Below, one piece after another: positions 8,388 through 17,639 of a DNA stretch of 64,000 nucleotides. The position numbers and the translations under genes were made by a program. The notes under the pieces are model-generated. The model was not told where the DNA came from. It did no database searches and saw only the letters and a list, made by a program, of their open reading frames with translations. Source of the stretch: Paenibacillus sp. FSL R10-2734 (GTDB lineage Bacteria; Bacillota; Bacilli; Paenibacillales; Paenibacillaceae); contig NZ_CP150170.1 in assembly GCF_037963865.1 (NCBI RefSeq), positions 2,108,001-2,172,000 on the forward strand. Direction: 5' to 3'. How positions within the stretch are numbered: the first letter of the stretch is position 1; each line of letters starts with the position of its first letter.

Positions 8388-10790
8388 TTGCTTTATTCAA
8401 AAACAAGATGGCAATCTCCGGCAGCCGATCCCGACATCGTAAGGGATATGGCCCGGAGCCTTTCTATTTCTCCGCTCTTATCCTCACTATTAGTGACAAG
8501 AGGAATGAATACGCCACATGAGGCTCTATCGTTCATGGATGGCGGTGTGGAAGCTCCGCATGATCCGTTCCTTCTAAAAGGAATGGCTGAAGCGGTTCCC
8601 AGAATTAGAAAGGCTTTAAAAGAAGAAGAACATATTCTTATTTACGGCGATTACGACGCCGATGGTGTATCCAGTACAGCGTTAATGATTCATTTGCTGC
8701 GTTACTTGGGCGCTTCCTTTGATATTTATATCCCGCACCGTTCTAACGAGGGCTACGGGCTGCATAATCATGCTTTGGATTGGGCTCTACAGCAGGGTGT
8801 ATCCTTGATCATTACTGTGGATACTGGCATTAGCGCCTATCATCAGATTGCTTATGCTAATGAACTAGGGATCGATGTGATCGTTACAGATCACCATGAG
8901 CCACCGGAGCTTCTGCCAGAGGCTTACGCGCTGATTAATCCTAAGTTACCCGACTGCCCCTACCCATTCAAAGGATTGGCGGGCGTAGGTGTAGCTTATA
9001 AGCTTGCCCAGGCCATGTTAGGGGAGGAAACTCCGGAAGAATGGGCAGAAATAGCTGCTATCGGTACTGTAGCGGATTTAATGCCGCTGCTGGGAGAGAA
9101 TCGCGAGATTGTCCGAAACGGTTTGACCAGTATGCGGAATTCTCGATTCTCTGGTATTCGTGCTTTACTTGGGGTCAGTGGTGTGACCATGAGTACTGTG
9201 AGTGCGGTAAATATCGCTTTTGGAATGGCGCCTCGTATCAATGCCAGTGGTCGTCTGGATCATGCTGGCCGGGCTGTGGCCTTGCTTACAACCGAGCATG
9301 CTGATGAGGCAGAACAACTGGCTGGGGAACTTGATCTGCTTAATAAAGAACGCCAATTGGTCGTAGAAAGAATTGTATTGGAGGCCACTGCAAAACTGGA
9401 GCAGATGACGCGTGGCGGTGAGATACCGGACATTATAGTCCTTGCTGAACAAGGCTGGAATGTGGGTGTGGTAGGTATTGTGGCATCAAAGCTGCTGGAG
9501 CGTTACTATCGACCTGTGATCATTCTGGATATTCATCCAGAAACCGGTATGTGCAAAGGCTCTGCCCGCTCCATTCCTGGACTTGATATATATGCGGCGC
9601 TATCCTCTTGTTCTAACTTAATGGATCATTTCGGTGGTCATCCGGCTGCTGCGGGAATGAGTCTGCATCGGGACGGCCTAGAAGCCTTCGCTGCGGCATT
9701 AAATGAATACGCAGCTGCTGTGTTGACACCGGAGCATTTCGTTCCTGTTACTACTGCAGATGCAGAGGCATCGATTGCCGATTTGTCCCTTCAGACAGCG
9801 CTTGAATTGGAAAGGCTTGCACCTTTCGGGATGGCAAATCCATTGCCAAAGTTTATCATTCGTGGGGCTACAGTAAAAGAGACACGAACAATGGGGCAAG
9901 AAGGAAAACACTTGAAGATCGTATTGCAGCAAGGGAAAAACACGATAGAAGCCTTAGCTTTTGGTAAAGGGGACTTGGCTAAGCTGCTCCCTGTGGGCAC
10001 CACGATCAATGTGCTAGCTGAACTGTCGATCAATGAGTGGAATGGCTCACGGAAGCCACAGCTGATGCTACAGGATTTATCTGTACCAGATGCTCAGTTG
10101 TTTGATCTTCGTGGCGCTGCTGACGCTGTACGGCAAGCTGCGCATATTAGAGAGCTGCTGCTTCCTTATAGCGGTGCTGGACCGTATCGTGCAGCTGCAG
10201 TGTTTCAGAGCGGACGTATGTCTCCACAGACTGAATTGATAGGAATGTCCTTCTGGGCATATGATAAAGAAGCTGGCATTAGCGCCGTTAATAAGGATGA
10301 TTCGATTCAGGAATCAGGGCATGTCTCACTATTATGTTTACTGGATATGCCGGAGACTCCTGAACAGCTTGACGCGTTACTAAAGGCTTTTCCTAATGCT
10401 GATAATATTGCGCTATTGCACTCTATAAAGGATGGCCGAGAACGACTTATTATTCCGACACGGGATCATTTTAAACTACTTTATAAACTGCTGGCTTCGA
10501 TCACTTCTGTTGCAACGCCTGAGAATGAAGTGCTGCTGCGGCTAAGCCGACAATCCTCGTTAAGTATTCGCATGCTTAGTAAAATGCTAGATGTGTTTGA
10601 GGAGCTTGATTTTATCGAAAGAAGTCAGGGAAGTGTGACCTTTATTACGCAGCCCGTAGCTAAGAGCCTTACAGCATCGCATCATTTTGTCAGACTGGGG
10701 CAGATGGCGGAAATGGAGCAGTATTTCATGGAGGGTAGCCTGTCTGCGTTACAGGACTGGATGCTATCGCGCCGTCTAGGCGTATCGTAA
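8388..10790 (+). CDS. recJ: Single-stranded-DNA-specific exonuclease RecJ
   Basis: An 800-residue DHH-family 5'-3' ssDNA exonuclease used in recombination and mismatch repair. The catalytic blocks YGDYDADGVSST (near residue 85) and VTDHHEP (near 165) are intact, followed by the DHHA1 domain with GGHPAAAGMSL (near 420) and an OB-like domain. A long C-terminal extension (about residues 570-800) is typical of Firmicute RecJ. The start is TTG 8388 after AAAGGTGAG, 30 bases beyond the CDF stop, so the two are probably cotranscribed. Confidence 0.93.
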   Translation: MLYSKTRWQSPAADPDIVRDMARSLSISPLLSSLLVTRGMNTPHEALSFMDGGVEAPHDPFLLKGMAEAVPRIRKALKEEEHILIYGDYDADGVSSTALMIHLLRYLGASFDIYIPHRSNEGYGLHNHALDWALQQGVSLIITVDTGISAYHQIAYANELGIDVIVTDHHEPPELLPEAYALINPKLPDCPYPFKGLAGVGVAYKLAQAMLGEETPEEWAEIAAIGTVADLMPLLGENREIVRNGLTSMRNSRFSGIRALLGVSGVTMSTVSAVNIAFGMAPRINASGRLDHAGRAVALLTTEHADEAEQLAGELDLLNKERQLVVERIVLEATAKLEQMTRGGEIPDIIVLAEQGWNVGVVGIVASKLLERYYRPVIILDIHPETGMCKGSARSIPGLDIYAALSSCSNLMDHFGGHPAAAGMSLHRDGLEAFAAALNEYAAAVLTPEHFVPVTTADAEASIADLSLQTALELERLAPFGMANPLPKFIIRGATVKETRTMGQEGKHLKIVLQQGKNTIEALAFGKGDLAKLLPVGTTINVLAELSINEWNGSRKPQLMLQDLSVPDAQLFDLRGAADAVRQAAHIRELLLPYSGAGPYRAAAVFQSGRMSPQTELIGMSFWAYDKEAGISAVNKDDSIQESGHVSLLCLLDMPETPEQLDALLKAFPNADNIALLHSIKDGRERLIIPTRDHFKLLYKLLASITSVATPENEVLLRLSRQSSLSIRMLSKMLDVFEELDFIERSQGSVTFITQPVAKSLTASHHFVRLGQMAEMEQYFMEGSLSALQDWMLSRRLGVS

Positions 10791-10881
10791 TTATTTAGGT
10801 ATGTGGTGGCTTACGAAGCAAGTTTTGCCGATGACTTATCAGTGAAGTGTACGCTTACAAAACTTTTAGGAGATGAAAAAT

Positions 10882-11400
10882 TTGGATTTTAAAGATAGTA
10901 TTCGCGTGATTCCTGATTTCCCGAAAGAAGGTATCAGTTTTAAAGATATCACTACTTTGCTTAAAGACGGTGATGCTTATCGCCAAGCGATTGATGCGCT
11001 CAAAGCTCTCGTATCGCACTTAGAAATTGACGTAATCGCAGGACCAGAAGCACGTGGGTTTGTAGTTGGAGCACCTCTTGCTTATGCGATGGGCGTAGGA
11101 TTTGTGCCTATTCGTAAGAGCGGGAAATTGCCATATGAGACTATCGAGGTTGGATATGATCTTGAATATGGTAAAGACACACTTGCTGTTCACACAGATG
11201 CTATTAAGCCTGGACAAAAGGTATTGATCGCTGATGATCTATTAGCTACTGGTGGAACGATTGCCACTTCGGTTAGTCTTGTGGAGCAGCTTGGCGGTGA
11301 AGTGGTAGGCGCAGCTTTTTTAATTGAATTGGTTGAGCTTGCTGGACGTAATAAGCTTTCAGGAATTGAAGTTGTTACGCTGGTTAACTACGAAGATTAA
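10882..11400 (+). CDS. apt: Adenine phosphoribosyltransferase
   Basis: Converts adenine and PRPP to AMP in purine salvage. The PRPP-binding loop LIADDLLATGGT lies near residue 115, and the N-terminus has IPDFPKEGISFKDIT, the apt signature. The ORF could start at ATG 10873, but AGGAG abuts that codon. TTG 10882 has the same site nine bases away and gives the N-terminus MDFKD, close to the MDLK of B. subtilis Apt, so I prefer it (172 aa). It follows recJ and precedes relA, with a permease gene inserted in opposite orientation. Confidence 0.93.
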   Translation: MDFKDSIRVIPDFPKEGISFKDITTLLKDGDAYRQAIDALKALVSHLEIDVIAGPEARGFVVGAPLAYAMGVGFVPIRKSGKLPYETIEVGYDLEYGKDTLAVHTDAIKPGQKVLIADDLLATGGTIATSVSLVEQLGGEVVGAAFLIELVELAGRNKLSGIEVVTLVNYED

Positions 11401-11471
11401 TACGATAAGCCTGTCTTTTCCCGGGAAATAAATGGGGATTTATGTATCGAATGATGTTGAAAAGTGCAAAC

Positions 11472-11512
11472 AACAGCAATTCTCTGTCACGACTAGCGGA
11501 GAGTTGCTGTTT
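11472..11512 (+). terminator. Terminator downstream of apt
   Basis: AACAGCAATTCTC pairs with GAGAGTTGCTGTT and is followed by TTTGC. It separates apt from the oppositely oriented permease. Confidence 0.75.
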
Positions 11513-11557
11513 TGCATTTCTGATCTTAAAGTTGCTTAGCGGATGCAACGTATAATA

Positions 11558-11609
11558 AAAAAAGCTGCCCAAGTCCATAAATCATAAATGGACATTGGAG
11601 CAGCTTTTT
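11558..11609. terminator. Terminator of the uracil permease gene
   Basis: AAAAAGCTGC-CAA-TCCA pairs with TGGA-ATTG-GCAGCTTTTT. A run of A/T on both sides allows it to act in either direction; it directly follows the minus-strand permease gene. Confidence 0.8.
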
Positions 11610-11628
11610 GAACTATTTTTATAACAAA

Positions 11629-12942
11629 TTAATGAGCAGCTTTATCGCTTTCTCCACCTTCATTAGACAGCCCAAGCACTTCAATAAGTTTGAAGAAAAG
11701 GGCAAGAACGATACCAACAATTGTAGCTAGCGCCATACCACTTAGCTTAATTGGGCCCATAGTAAGGGTTGCACCACTAATTCCGACAACGAGCACCAAG
11801 GTAGCCATAATCATGTTAGTAGCCTTGGAAAAATCAACTTTTTGCTCAACAAAGATACGTAGACCGGATGCAGCAATTACACCGAACAACAGCAGGGATA
11901 CACCACCCATTACAGGTGTTGGGATATTAGCGATAACAGAGGAGAAAGTACCTGAGAACGAGAGTACAATGGCGATCACCGCTGCACCACCAATCACATA
12001 TACCGAATAAACTTTAGTTAAAGCCATAACCCCGATGTTCTCACCGTAGGTTGTATTTGGAGTAGAACCGATAAAACCGGACAGAATGGTAGATATCCCG
12101 TTACCCATCAGTGAGCGATCAAGTCCAGGATCTTTAGCCAGATCTTTGCCGACAATATTGCTAGTTACAAGTAAGTGTCCAATATGTTCAACGATAACAA
12201 CGAGTGATACTGGAATGATGGTCAGAATGACACTCCAATCGAATGATGGAGTAACAATAGTAGGGTGTGCTAAAAAATTTGCATTAGATATTGCGGCGGT
12301 ATCCACCATTTTCATAATATAAGCTAAGCCATAGCCAGTTACGATACCGATGAGGATGTGAATGATTTTTGGAAAACCGCGGAAGAGTACAGCTCCAATT
12401 ACGGTTACACCTAATGTCACCATAGAAAGCGTGATCGCTTTGCCGTCTGGAATCCAGTCTGCAACTGCGACGCCTTCAGGGGCAATGAGTCCTGCCATTC
12501 GCGCGGCAACAGGCACAAGTTCAAGTCCGATCGTTGCTACGATTGCACCCATTACTGCTGGAGGGAAGACAACATCAATCCATTTTGTTCCTGCATAACG
12601 GATAATCAAAGCAACGAGTACAAAGATAATACCAGTGATAATAAAAGCGCCCAAAGCAAGGGAGTACCCTTTCATATGATCATCTTTATGATCTGCAAGC
12701 ACTGACAATACTGGTGCGATAAATGCAAAGCTGGAGCCAAGGTAGGCAGGGATCTTACCACGGCAAATCCAGATGTATAACAGTGTGCCGATACCATTCA
12801 TCAGCAAAATCATGCCAGGGTCAACCCCGAACAAGTTAGGCACTAGCACCGTACTGCCAAACATGGCGAACAAATGCTGTAGGCTTAATAGAAAACCGGG
12901 GCCCCATGGAAGTTTTTGATTAACTTGAATTTCGCGTTGCAA
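11629..12942 (-). CDS. uraA: Uracil permease, NCS2 family
   Basis: A 437-residue nucleobase:cation symporter with about 14 helices. LPWGPGFLLSLQHLFAMFG at residues 12-30 and the segment GSTPNTTYGENIGVMALTKV are close to UraA/PyrP uracil transporters and less like xanthine permeases. ATG 12942 follows AGGAGTG. Monocistronic on the minus strand; a hairpin sits in its leader at 12978-13022. Substrate assignment is by family resemblance. Confidence 0.85.
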   Translation of the reverse strand: MQREIQVNQKLPWGPGFLLSLQHLFAMFGSTVLVPNLFGVDPGMILLMNGIGTLLYIWICRGKIPAYLGSSFAFIAPVLSVLADHKDDHMKGYSLALGAFIITGIIFVLVALIIRYAGTKWIDVVFPPAVMGAIVATIGLELVPVAARMAGLIAPEGVAVADWIPDGKAITLSMVTLGVTVIGAVLFRGFPKIIHILIGIVTGYGLAYIMKMVDTAAISNANFLAHPTIVTPSFDWSVILTIIPVSLVVIVEHIGHLLVTSNIVGKDLAKDPGLDRSLMGNGISTILSGFIGSTPNTTYGENIGVMALTKVYSVYVIGGAAVIAIVLSFSGTFSSVIANIPTPVMGGVSLLLFGVIAASGLRIFVEQKVDFSKATNMIMATLVLVVGISGATLTMGPIKLSGMALATIVGIVLALFFKLIEVLGLSNEGGESDKAAH

Positions 12943-13248
12943 TGGAGTTCACTCCTCTTTCTTATTGGATATGATGTTGTCCAGCGAAAATCCGCCTTTA
13001 CTAGATTAAATAGAACTGGACATTTTTACAACAACATTTTCATAAGTGTTATTAATTTGTCCGAATTTCATAACTTTTACTTCTGGAATACCATGAGATG
13101 GCAAGTGTTGACGTAATCCTTCGTAAGCGTCATAATTATAGACAACTTTGAACAAGAGCGTAAGTTGCTTGCGAAATGATTGGAACCTGCAGATTCTAGA
13201 ACTATTGCGGGTTCATTTTATTATAGAAAGGAAACGGATACGACGAGA
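12943..13248. promoter_or_regulatory. Divergent intergenic region uraA/relA with a leader hairpin
   Basis: This gap of about 300 bases holds one clear structure: TGTCCAG at 12978-12984 pairs with CTGGACA at 13016-13022, enclosing 31 bases, in the 5' leader of the permease. Its sequence does not match the PyrR recognition loop that I know. The rest is AT-rich and no convincing promoter pair could be fixed by eye. Confidence 0.35.
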
Positions 13249-15429
13249 ATGGGCATAGAGCGATTAATGGATAAGGCTGGCGCCTATATAAAAGATAAAG
13301 ATCTTCTCCGCATCCGGGAAGCTTATGAATTTGCCGATCAGGCTCATCACGGGCAGATCCGCAAGTCGGGGGAGCCATACATTCTGCATCCGCTGGCGGT
13401 GGCAGATATTGTCGTCAATATGCAAATGGATGTTATATCTATTATTGCGGCGCTTTTGCATGATGTTGTGGAAGATACGACGGTCTCATTGGAACAAATC
13501 CGCGCGAAATTTGGCGATACCTGCGCGATGCTTGTCGACGGCTTAACGAAGCTGGAGCGCATCCGTTTTCGCTCAAAGGAAGAGCAGCAGAACGAGAATT
13601 ATCGTAAGATGTTTATTGCGATGGCTCAGGATATCCGGGTCATTGTGATTAAGCTAGCGGACCGTCTGCATAATATGCGTACGTTAAAGTACCAATCTGA
13701 AGAGAGCCAGCGTCGTATTTCTTACGAAACGTTGGAGATTTTCTGTCCTGTGGCTGATCGGCTGGGGATTTCTGCGATTAAGTGGGAGATGGAGGATATT
13801 GCGCTTCGTTACTTGAATCCGCAGCAGTATTACCGCATTGCTAATCTGGTGCATAAGAAGCGAGCAGAACGAGAGCAATTTATCGATAGCGTAATTGGCC
13901 GTATTCGAGCCAAGCTGGATGAAATGGGCATTGAAGGTGACCTTTCAGGTCGTCCGAAGCATATCTACAGTGTCTATAACAAAATGAGTACGAAAAACAA
14001 ACAGTTTAATGAGATCTATGACCTGCTGGCCATCCGTATCATTGTGGATAATATCAAGGATTGTTATGCAACTCTCGGAATTATTCATACCCTATGGAAG
14101 CCAATGCCGGGTCGTTTCAAAGATTATATAGCTATGCCCAAAGCCAATATGTATCAATCTTTGCATACTACAGTGGTAGGTCCTGGTGGAGAGCCAACCG
14201 AAGTGCAAATTCGCACTTGGGAAATGCATCGTACGGCTGAATTCGGGATAGCAGCACATTGGGCATACAAAGAAGGAACCAGCAATAATGTTAATCCGGA
14301 GAATCGGATGCCTTTTTTCCGCGAAATATTGGAGCTGCAGCATGAGGCCAAGGATGCTGAAGAATTCGTAAAATCACTCAAAATGGATTTTTTCTCGGAT
14401 CTCGTATTCGTGTTTACGCCTAAAGGCGAGGTTATTGAGCTTCCTGCGGGCTCTGTACCGCTCGATTTTGCCTTCCGTATTCATACAGAAGTGGGTAATC
14501 GCACGATTGGTTCTAAGGTGAACGGGCGAATTGTGCCGCTGGATCATAAGCTGAAGACGGGCGATATTGTAGAAATTCTGACGTCGAAGCATTCTTACGG
14601 ACCAAGCCGAGACTGGCTCAAGATTGCCCAATCCTCCCATGCGCGAAGCAAAATTAAGCAATGGTTCAAAAAAGAAAAACGCGAGGAAAATGTCGAAAAA
14701 GGTCGCGAAGCGATTGAACGTGAGCTGAAGCGTCTGAATGTCGAGGTTTCCGAGTGGATTTCCGATGAAAAATTATTAGAAGCCGCGAAGAAATTCGCTT
14801 TTAACGATGTTGAGGATATGTTATCTGCTGTTGGGTTTGGTGGGATTACCGCTTCGCAGATTGCTTCCCGTTTGACGGAGAAGCTGCGCAAGGAGCAGGA
14901 GGACGCCGCTAATCATTTAGAGCTCACTTCAGAGATGAAGGAGATCAAGTCTTCCGGAGAGAAACGTAATCAACCGACCAATGGCGTATGTGTTAAAGGA
15001 ATTGATAATTTGCTTGTCCGTTTTGCACGATGTTGTAATCCGGTGCCGGGTGACGACATTGTAGGGTATGTTACACGGGGCCGGGGTGTATCTGTGCATC
15101 GCCAGGATTGTCCTAATATTCCGGGTGAAGGCAACGGTGAAGAAGCAGCAAGAGTGATTGAAGTGGAATGGGAAGGTACGATGGAAGCGAACTACAGTGT
15201 GGATATTGAGATTACGGGTCATGATCGTAATGGACTACTCAATGAAGTGCTGCAGGCGGTATCCGAGAGTAAAACGAACATTTCTGCGGTCACTGGGCGC
15301 TCTGACAAGAATAAGATGGCAATGATTCATATGACCATTCTTATTCGTAACACGGAGCATCTGCAATCCGTTGTAGATAAAGTGAAACGAGTCAAGGATG
15401 TATATACAGTGAATCGGATCATGCAATAA
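13249..15429 (+). CDS. relA: Bifunctional (p)ppGpp synthetase/hydrolase RelA/SpoT
   Basis: A 726-residue long RSH enzyme of the stringent response. The N-terminal HD hydrolase domain keeps LLHDVVEDT (near residue 69). The synthetase domain has GRPKHIYSVYNKM (near 234) and EVQIRTWEMHRTAEFGIAAHW. TGS (about 385-450) and C-terminal ACT (about 650-726) domains follow. Both catalytic centres look intact. The frame is open from TTG 13180, but ATG 13249 (MGIERLMDKA) matches the usual N-terminus and length. dtd follows after about 20 bases. Confidence 0.95.
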   Translation: MGIERLMDKAGAYIKDKDLLRIREAYEFADQAHHGQIRKSGEPYILHPLAVADIVVNMQMDVISIIAALLHDVVEDTTVSLEQIRAKFGDTCAMLVDGLTKLERIRFRSKEEQQNENYRKMFIAMAQDIRVIVIKLADRLHNMRTLKYQSEESQRRISYETLEIFCPVADRLGISAIKWEMEDIALRYLNPQQYYRIANLVHKKRAEREQFIDSVIGRIRAKLDEMGIEGDLSGRPKHIYSVYNKMSTKNKQFNEIYDLLAIRIIVDNIKDCYATLGIIHTLWKPMPGRFKDYIAMPKANMYQSLHTTVVGPGGEPTEVQIRTWEMHRTAEFGIAAHWAYKEGTSNNVNPENRMPFFREILELQHEAKDAEEFVKSLKMDFFSDLVFVFTPKGEVIELPAGSVPLDFAFRIHTEVGNRTIGSKVNGRIVPLDHKLKTGDIVEILTSKHSYGPSRDWLKIAQSSHARSKIKQWFKKEKREENVEKGREAIERELKRLNVEVSEWISDEKLLEAAKKFAFNDVEDMLSAVGFGGITASQIASRLTEKLRKEQEDAANHLELTSEMKEIKSSGEKRNQPTNGVCVKGIDNLLVRFARCCNPVPGDDIVGYVTRGRGVSVHRQDCPNIPGEGNGEEAARVIEVEWEGTMEANYSVDIEITGHDRNGLLNEVLQAVSESKTNISAVTGRSDKNKMAMIHMTILIRNTEHLQSVVDKVKRVKDVYTVNRIMQ

Positions 15430-15450
15430 AGCAAGGAGCGGAGTAGTGCG

Positions 15451-15894
15451 ATGAGAGTTGTAGTACAGCGTTGTAAGGACGCCAAAGTAACCGTAGATGA
15501 GAAAGTGACCGGTGAGATTGGCAAAGGCTTGATGCTGCTTGTTGGCGTTACGCATGAAGATACAGAGAAGGATGCCAAGCATTTGGCGGATAAAATAGCT
15601 GGCTTGCGTATTTTTGAAGATGATGCTGGTAAAATGAACTACAGTGTAACAGAAACTGAGGGAGCTATTCTTTCGGTGTCCCAGTTTACTTTATACGGGG
15701 ATTGCCGTAAAGGAAGACGGCCAAATTTCATGGGAGCAGCAGCTCCTGCGGAGGCCGAGCGACTTTATGATTATTTTAACCAAGAGCTTAGAGCTGGAGG
15801 ACTTCAGGTGGAGACGGGCGTATTTGGAGCGATGATGGATGTGTCGCTGACCAATTGGGGTCCGGTTACTCTCATTTTGGATAGCCGCAGTTAA
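15451..15894 (+). CDS. dtd: D-aminoacyl-tRNA deacylase
   Basis: A 147-residue cytoplasmic enzyme that hydrolyses D-amino acids from mischarged tRNA. It carries VSQFTLYGDCRKGRRPNF near residue 76 and the Gly-cisPro motif NWGPVTL near residue 134. ATG 15451 has AAGGAGCGG upstream. It is cotranscribed with relA, as in B. subtilis, and ends at a strong terminator. Confidence 0.95.
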   Translation: MRVVVQRCKDAKVTVDEKVTGEIGKGLMLLVGVTHEDTEKDAKHLADKIAGLRIFEDDAGKMNYSVTETEGAILSVSQFTLYGDCRKGRRPNFMGAAAPAEAERLYDYFNQELRAGGLQVETGVFGAMMDVSLTNWGPVTLILDSRS

Positions 15895-15902
15895 CGAAAA
15901 GA

Positions 15903-15952
15903 AGATGTCGAATATTGCTCCTTATCAGAGCGAACATTCGACATCTTTTTTT
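15903..15952 (+). terminator. Terminator of the relA-dtd operon
   Basis: AGATGTCGAAT..TTGCTC pairs with GAGCGAAC..ATTCGACATCT and is followed by seven T. Confidence 0.9.
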
Positions 15953-16056
15953 ATTGTGATTGAGCTGTGAGTAAGAATCTTGTGAGGATAGAGCCTCTTG
16001 GTGCTGGATAAACTAAATGAAGATGGATATCATGCACGATGCAAGGAGCTTAGGCA

Positions 16057-16212
16057 ATGAGACAATCACAGAAGGCTTGGGTATGGAGAAGTATCCCGGC
16101 ACTAGCAACTGGGAGCCCTATAGAGGCCTGTGCGTTAGCCAAAAAGTCGGAAGACGAGATTGAACCCCAAATGATCAAAGGAAGAAGCCGTAATCTCTTG
16201 CCGCGTACCTGA
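16057..16212 (+). CDS. Possible 51-residue basic small protein
   Basis: ATG 16057 is preceded by AAGGAG at good spacing and opens 51 codons beginning MRQSQKAWVWRSIPALATG, with a Lys/Arg-rich end. It lies between two terminators, and its last codons are part of the second one (16185-16236). I do not recognise the product. The good ribosome site argues for translation, and the overlap with a terminator suggests it could be a leader peptide or regulator instead. Low confidence. Confidence 0.4.
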   Translation: MRQSQKAWVWRSIPALATGSPIEACALAKKSEDEIEPQMIKGRSRNLLPRT

Positions 16213-16236
16213 AATGGTTGGTAGAGACGGCTTTTT
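16185..16236 (+). terminator. Terminator/attenuator-like hairpin
   Basis: AAGCCGT at 16185-16191 pairs with ACGGCTT at 16227-16233, with an inner CTC/GAG stem, followed by TTTTTC. It overlaps the end of the 51-codon ORF and lies upstream of the PfpI-family gene. Confidence 0.7.
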
Positions 16237-16362
16237 CGATGTTGTTCACAGCGTATATTTTCTGATTAGAGTTTAGAAATCATCGTGATAAGGGTAATAG
16301 ACGACAAGAAAGATCAACAAGATACCTATTCCTACGCTCAAACAGAGAGGAGAACTTATCAC

Positions 16363-16872
16363 ATGAGTAACGTTGCATTTTTACTAGCTAATGATTTTGA
16401 AGATTCTGAAATGAAGGTTCCTTACGATGAAGTTATAAAGGCAGGACATCAAGCTGACATTATCGGTTTAAAGAAGGGGGAGACCTTACTGGGGAAAAAG
16501 AAAAAGGTTTCCTACGCAGCCGATAAAGCTATAGCTGACGTTCAAGCCGGTGATTATGACGCGATTGTAATTCCGGGGGGTTCTTCCCCAGAAAATTTAC
16601 GGCAAAATGCTGATATTCTGAAGTTTGTGAAAGAAGCAAACGAAGCTGGTAAGACTATCGCCTCTATTTGCCACGGACCCCAAATTCTGATCAGTGCAGA
16701 CTTGCTTAAGGGACGTACCATTACCTCTTATCCTCCGCTCAAGGATGATGTAGTGAATGCCGGTGCGGAGTTCAAAGATGAAGAAGTAGTAGTTGATCGT
16801 AATTACATTACTTCGCGTACACCGAAAGATGAGCCTGCCTTCGTTCGTGAAATATTGAAGGTCCTGAAATAA
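16363..16872 (+). CDS. DJ-1/PfpI family protein (general stress type)
   Basis: A 169-residue protein of the PfpI/YhbO/YraA group with the nucleophile elbow ASICHGPQ, Cys near residue 104, the conserved Glu in FEDSEMKVP and IVIPGGSSPENLR. Such proteins are described as stress-induced deglycase or protease-like enzymes; the reaction is debated. ATG 16363 follows AGAGGAGAAC; the frame is open further upstream without a ribosome site. The 147-aa gene follows at about 45 bases. Confidence 0.88.
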   Translation: MSNVAFLLANDFEDSEMKVPYDEVIKAGHQADIIGLKKGETLLGKKKKVSYAADKAIADVQAGDYDAIVIPGGSSPENLRQNADILKFVKEANEAGKTIASICHGPQILISADLLKGRTITSYPPLKDDVVNAGAEFKDEEVVVDRNYITSRTPKDEPAFVREILKVLK

Positions 16873-16916
16873 ACAATTCATAATATGGAGATTTATAATC
16901 CAAGGAGGTAATGGCA

Positions 16917-17360
16917 ATGACCAGAAAAATCCAGGCATATTTCAGAACGGAAAATGAAGCAGAAGGCGCAAAAACAGCGTTGATTAGTTACAAGGTGGAT
17001 GGCTTGGAGGTTTGGCCACTCACGGACCCTATCGGAGAAGATCGTAGAATTCTGTTTCCAATCGCGCCATTTACTAATACAACTATGGCAGCAGGTACAG
17101 TAGGGACACTTGGAACAGGTAGCACTCCGGCAGCAGGAGCCATGCTGGTTCCTGGTGTTGCCGCATCCGACGCTGAACCTGAAACCCATTATAGTGTGGA
17201 TGAAGATCAGGTTAGTGCGGATGTAGCGGATGGGGAGCTCGAAGATGGGGATTTAAGTGAACTTCGTTATGTGATGGAGCTTAGTGTCGCAGAAGAGAAT
17301 TATAATGAGGTTGTGGAAACCCTTCGGGGCAAAGGCGCATTTGTTGAACAATTCGATTAA
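16917..17360 (+). CDS. Uncharacterised acidic 147-residue protein
   Basis: I do not recognise a named family. Residues 1-45 (RKIQAYFRTENEAEGAKTAL..VDGLEVWPL) and the end (ELRYVMELSVAEENYNEVVETL) look like two halves of an alpha/beta ferredoxin-like fold resembling general-stress 'YflT-like' domains. They are separated by a flexible Gly/Ala/Thr-rich stretch (about residues 57-85). ATG 16917 is eight bases from AAGGAGG; the ATG at 16911 is too close to it. It is probably cotranscribed with the PfpI gene, so a stress role is an inference. Confidence 0.65.
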   Translation: MTRKIQAYFRTENEAEGAKTALISYKVDGLEVWPLTDPIGEDRRILFPIAPFTNTTMAAGTVGTLGTGSTPAAGAMLVPGVAASDAEPETHYSVDEDQVSADVADGELEDGDLSELRYVMELSVAEENYNEVVETLRGKGAFVEQFD

Positions 17361-17482
17361 CATCAATCTATTAAAATAAACCGCTTTCATGAATGTAATA
17401 TAATCGTAATATTACATACATGTTTCCTTAATATAGCGTGTTTATAATAAAGGCATGACCCCCTTTTTAATAATATATGATG

Positions 17483-17519
17483 ATGGACCTGCAGCATTCG
17501 GCCGCAGGTCATTTTTTTT
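17483..17519 (+). terminator. Terminator of the PfpI operon
   Basis: GACCTGC at 17486 pairs with GCAGGTC at 17504-17510, followed by eight T. Confidence 0.88.
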
Positions 17520-17589
17520 GTAATGGTTGAAGTGAAAGCTAAAAAGTTGAAAAATGTCGATTTTTTTATTCAGCTTTGCATTTCCTGCC

Positions 17590-17618
17590 TTGACTTTAGC
17601 GCAGTAGTTCAGTAGAAT
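17590..17618 (+). promoter_or_regulatory. Sigma-A promoter of the hisS-aspS T-box transcript
   Basis: TTGACT at 17590-17595 and TAGAAT at 17613-17618, spacer 17 bp. Confidence 0.75.
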
Positions 17619-17639
17619 TTAAAAATATACGATTTTAAC

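Noticed and set aside
12978..13022. PyrR-binding attenuator before the uracil permease
   Set aside because: A hairpin is present, but the loop sequence does not fit the PyrR consensus that I know and no terminator follows it.
13180..13248. 23-residue N-terminal extension of RelA from TTG 13180
   Set aside because: No ribosome site is visible before it, and the shorter start matches the N-terminus and length of the family.
17395..17417. TGTAATAT..GTAATATTACA inverted repeat as an operator
   Set aside because: It lies in an AT-rich gap downstream of a gene and before its terminator, so chance is a sufficient explanation.
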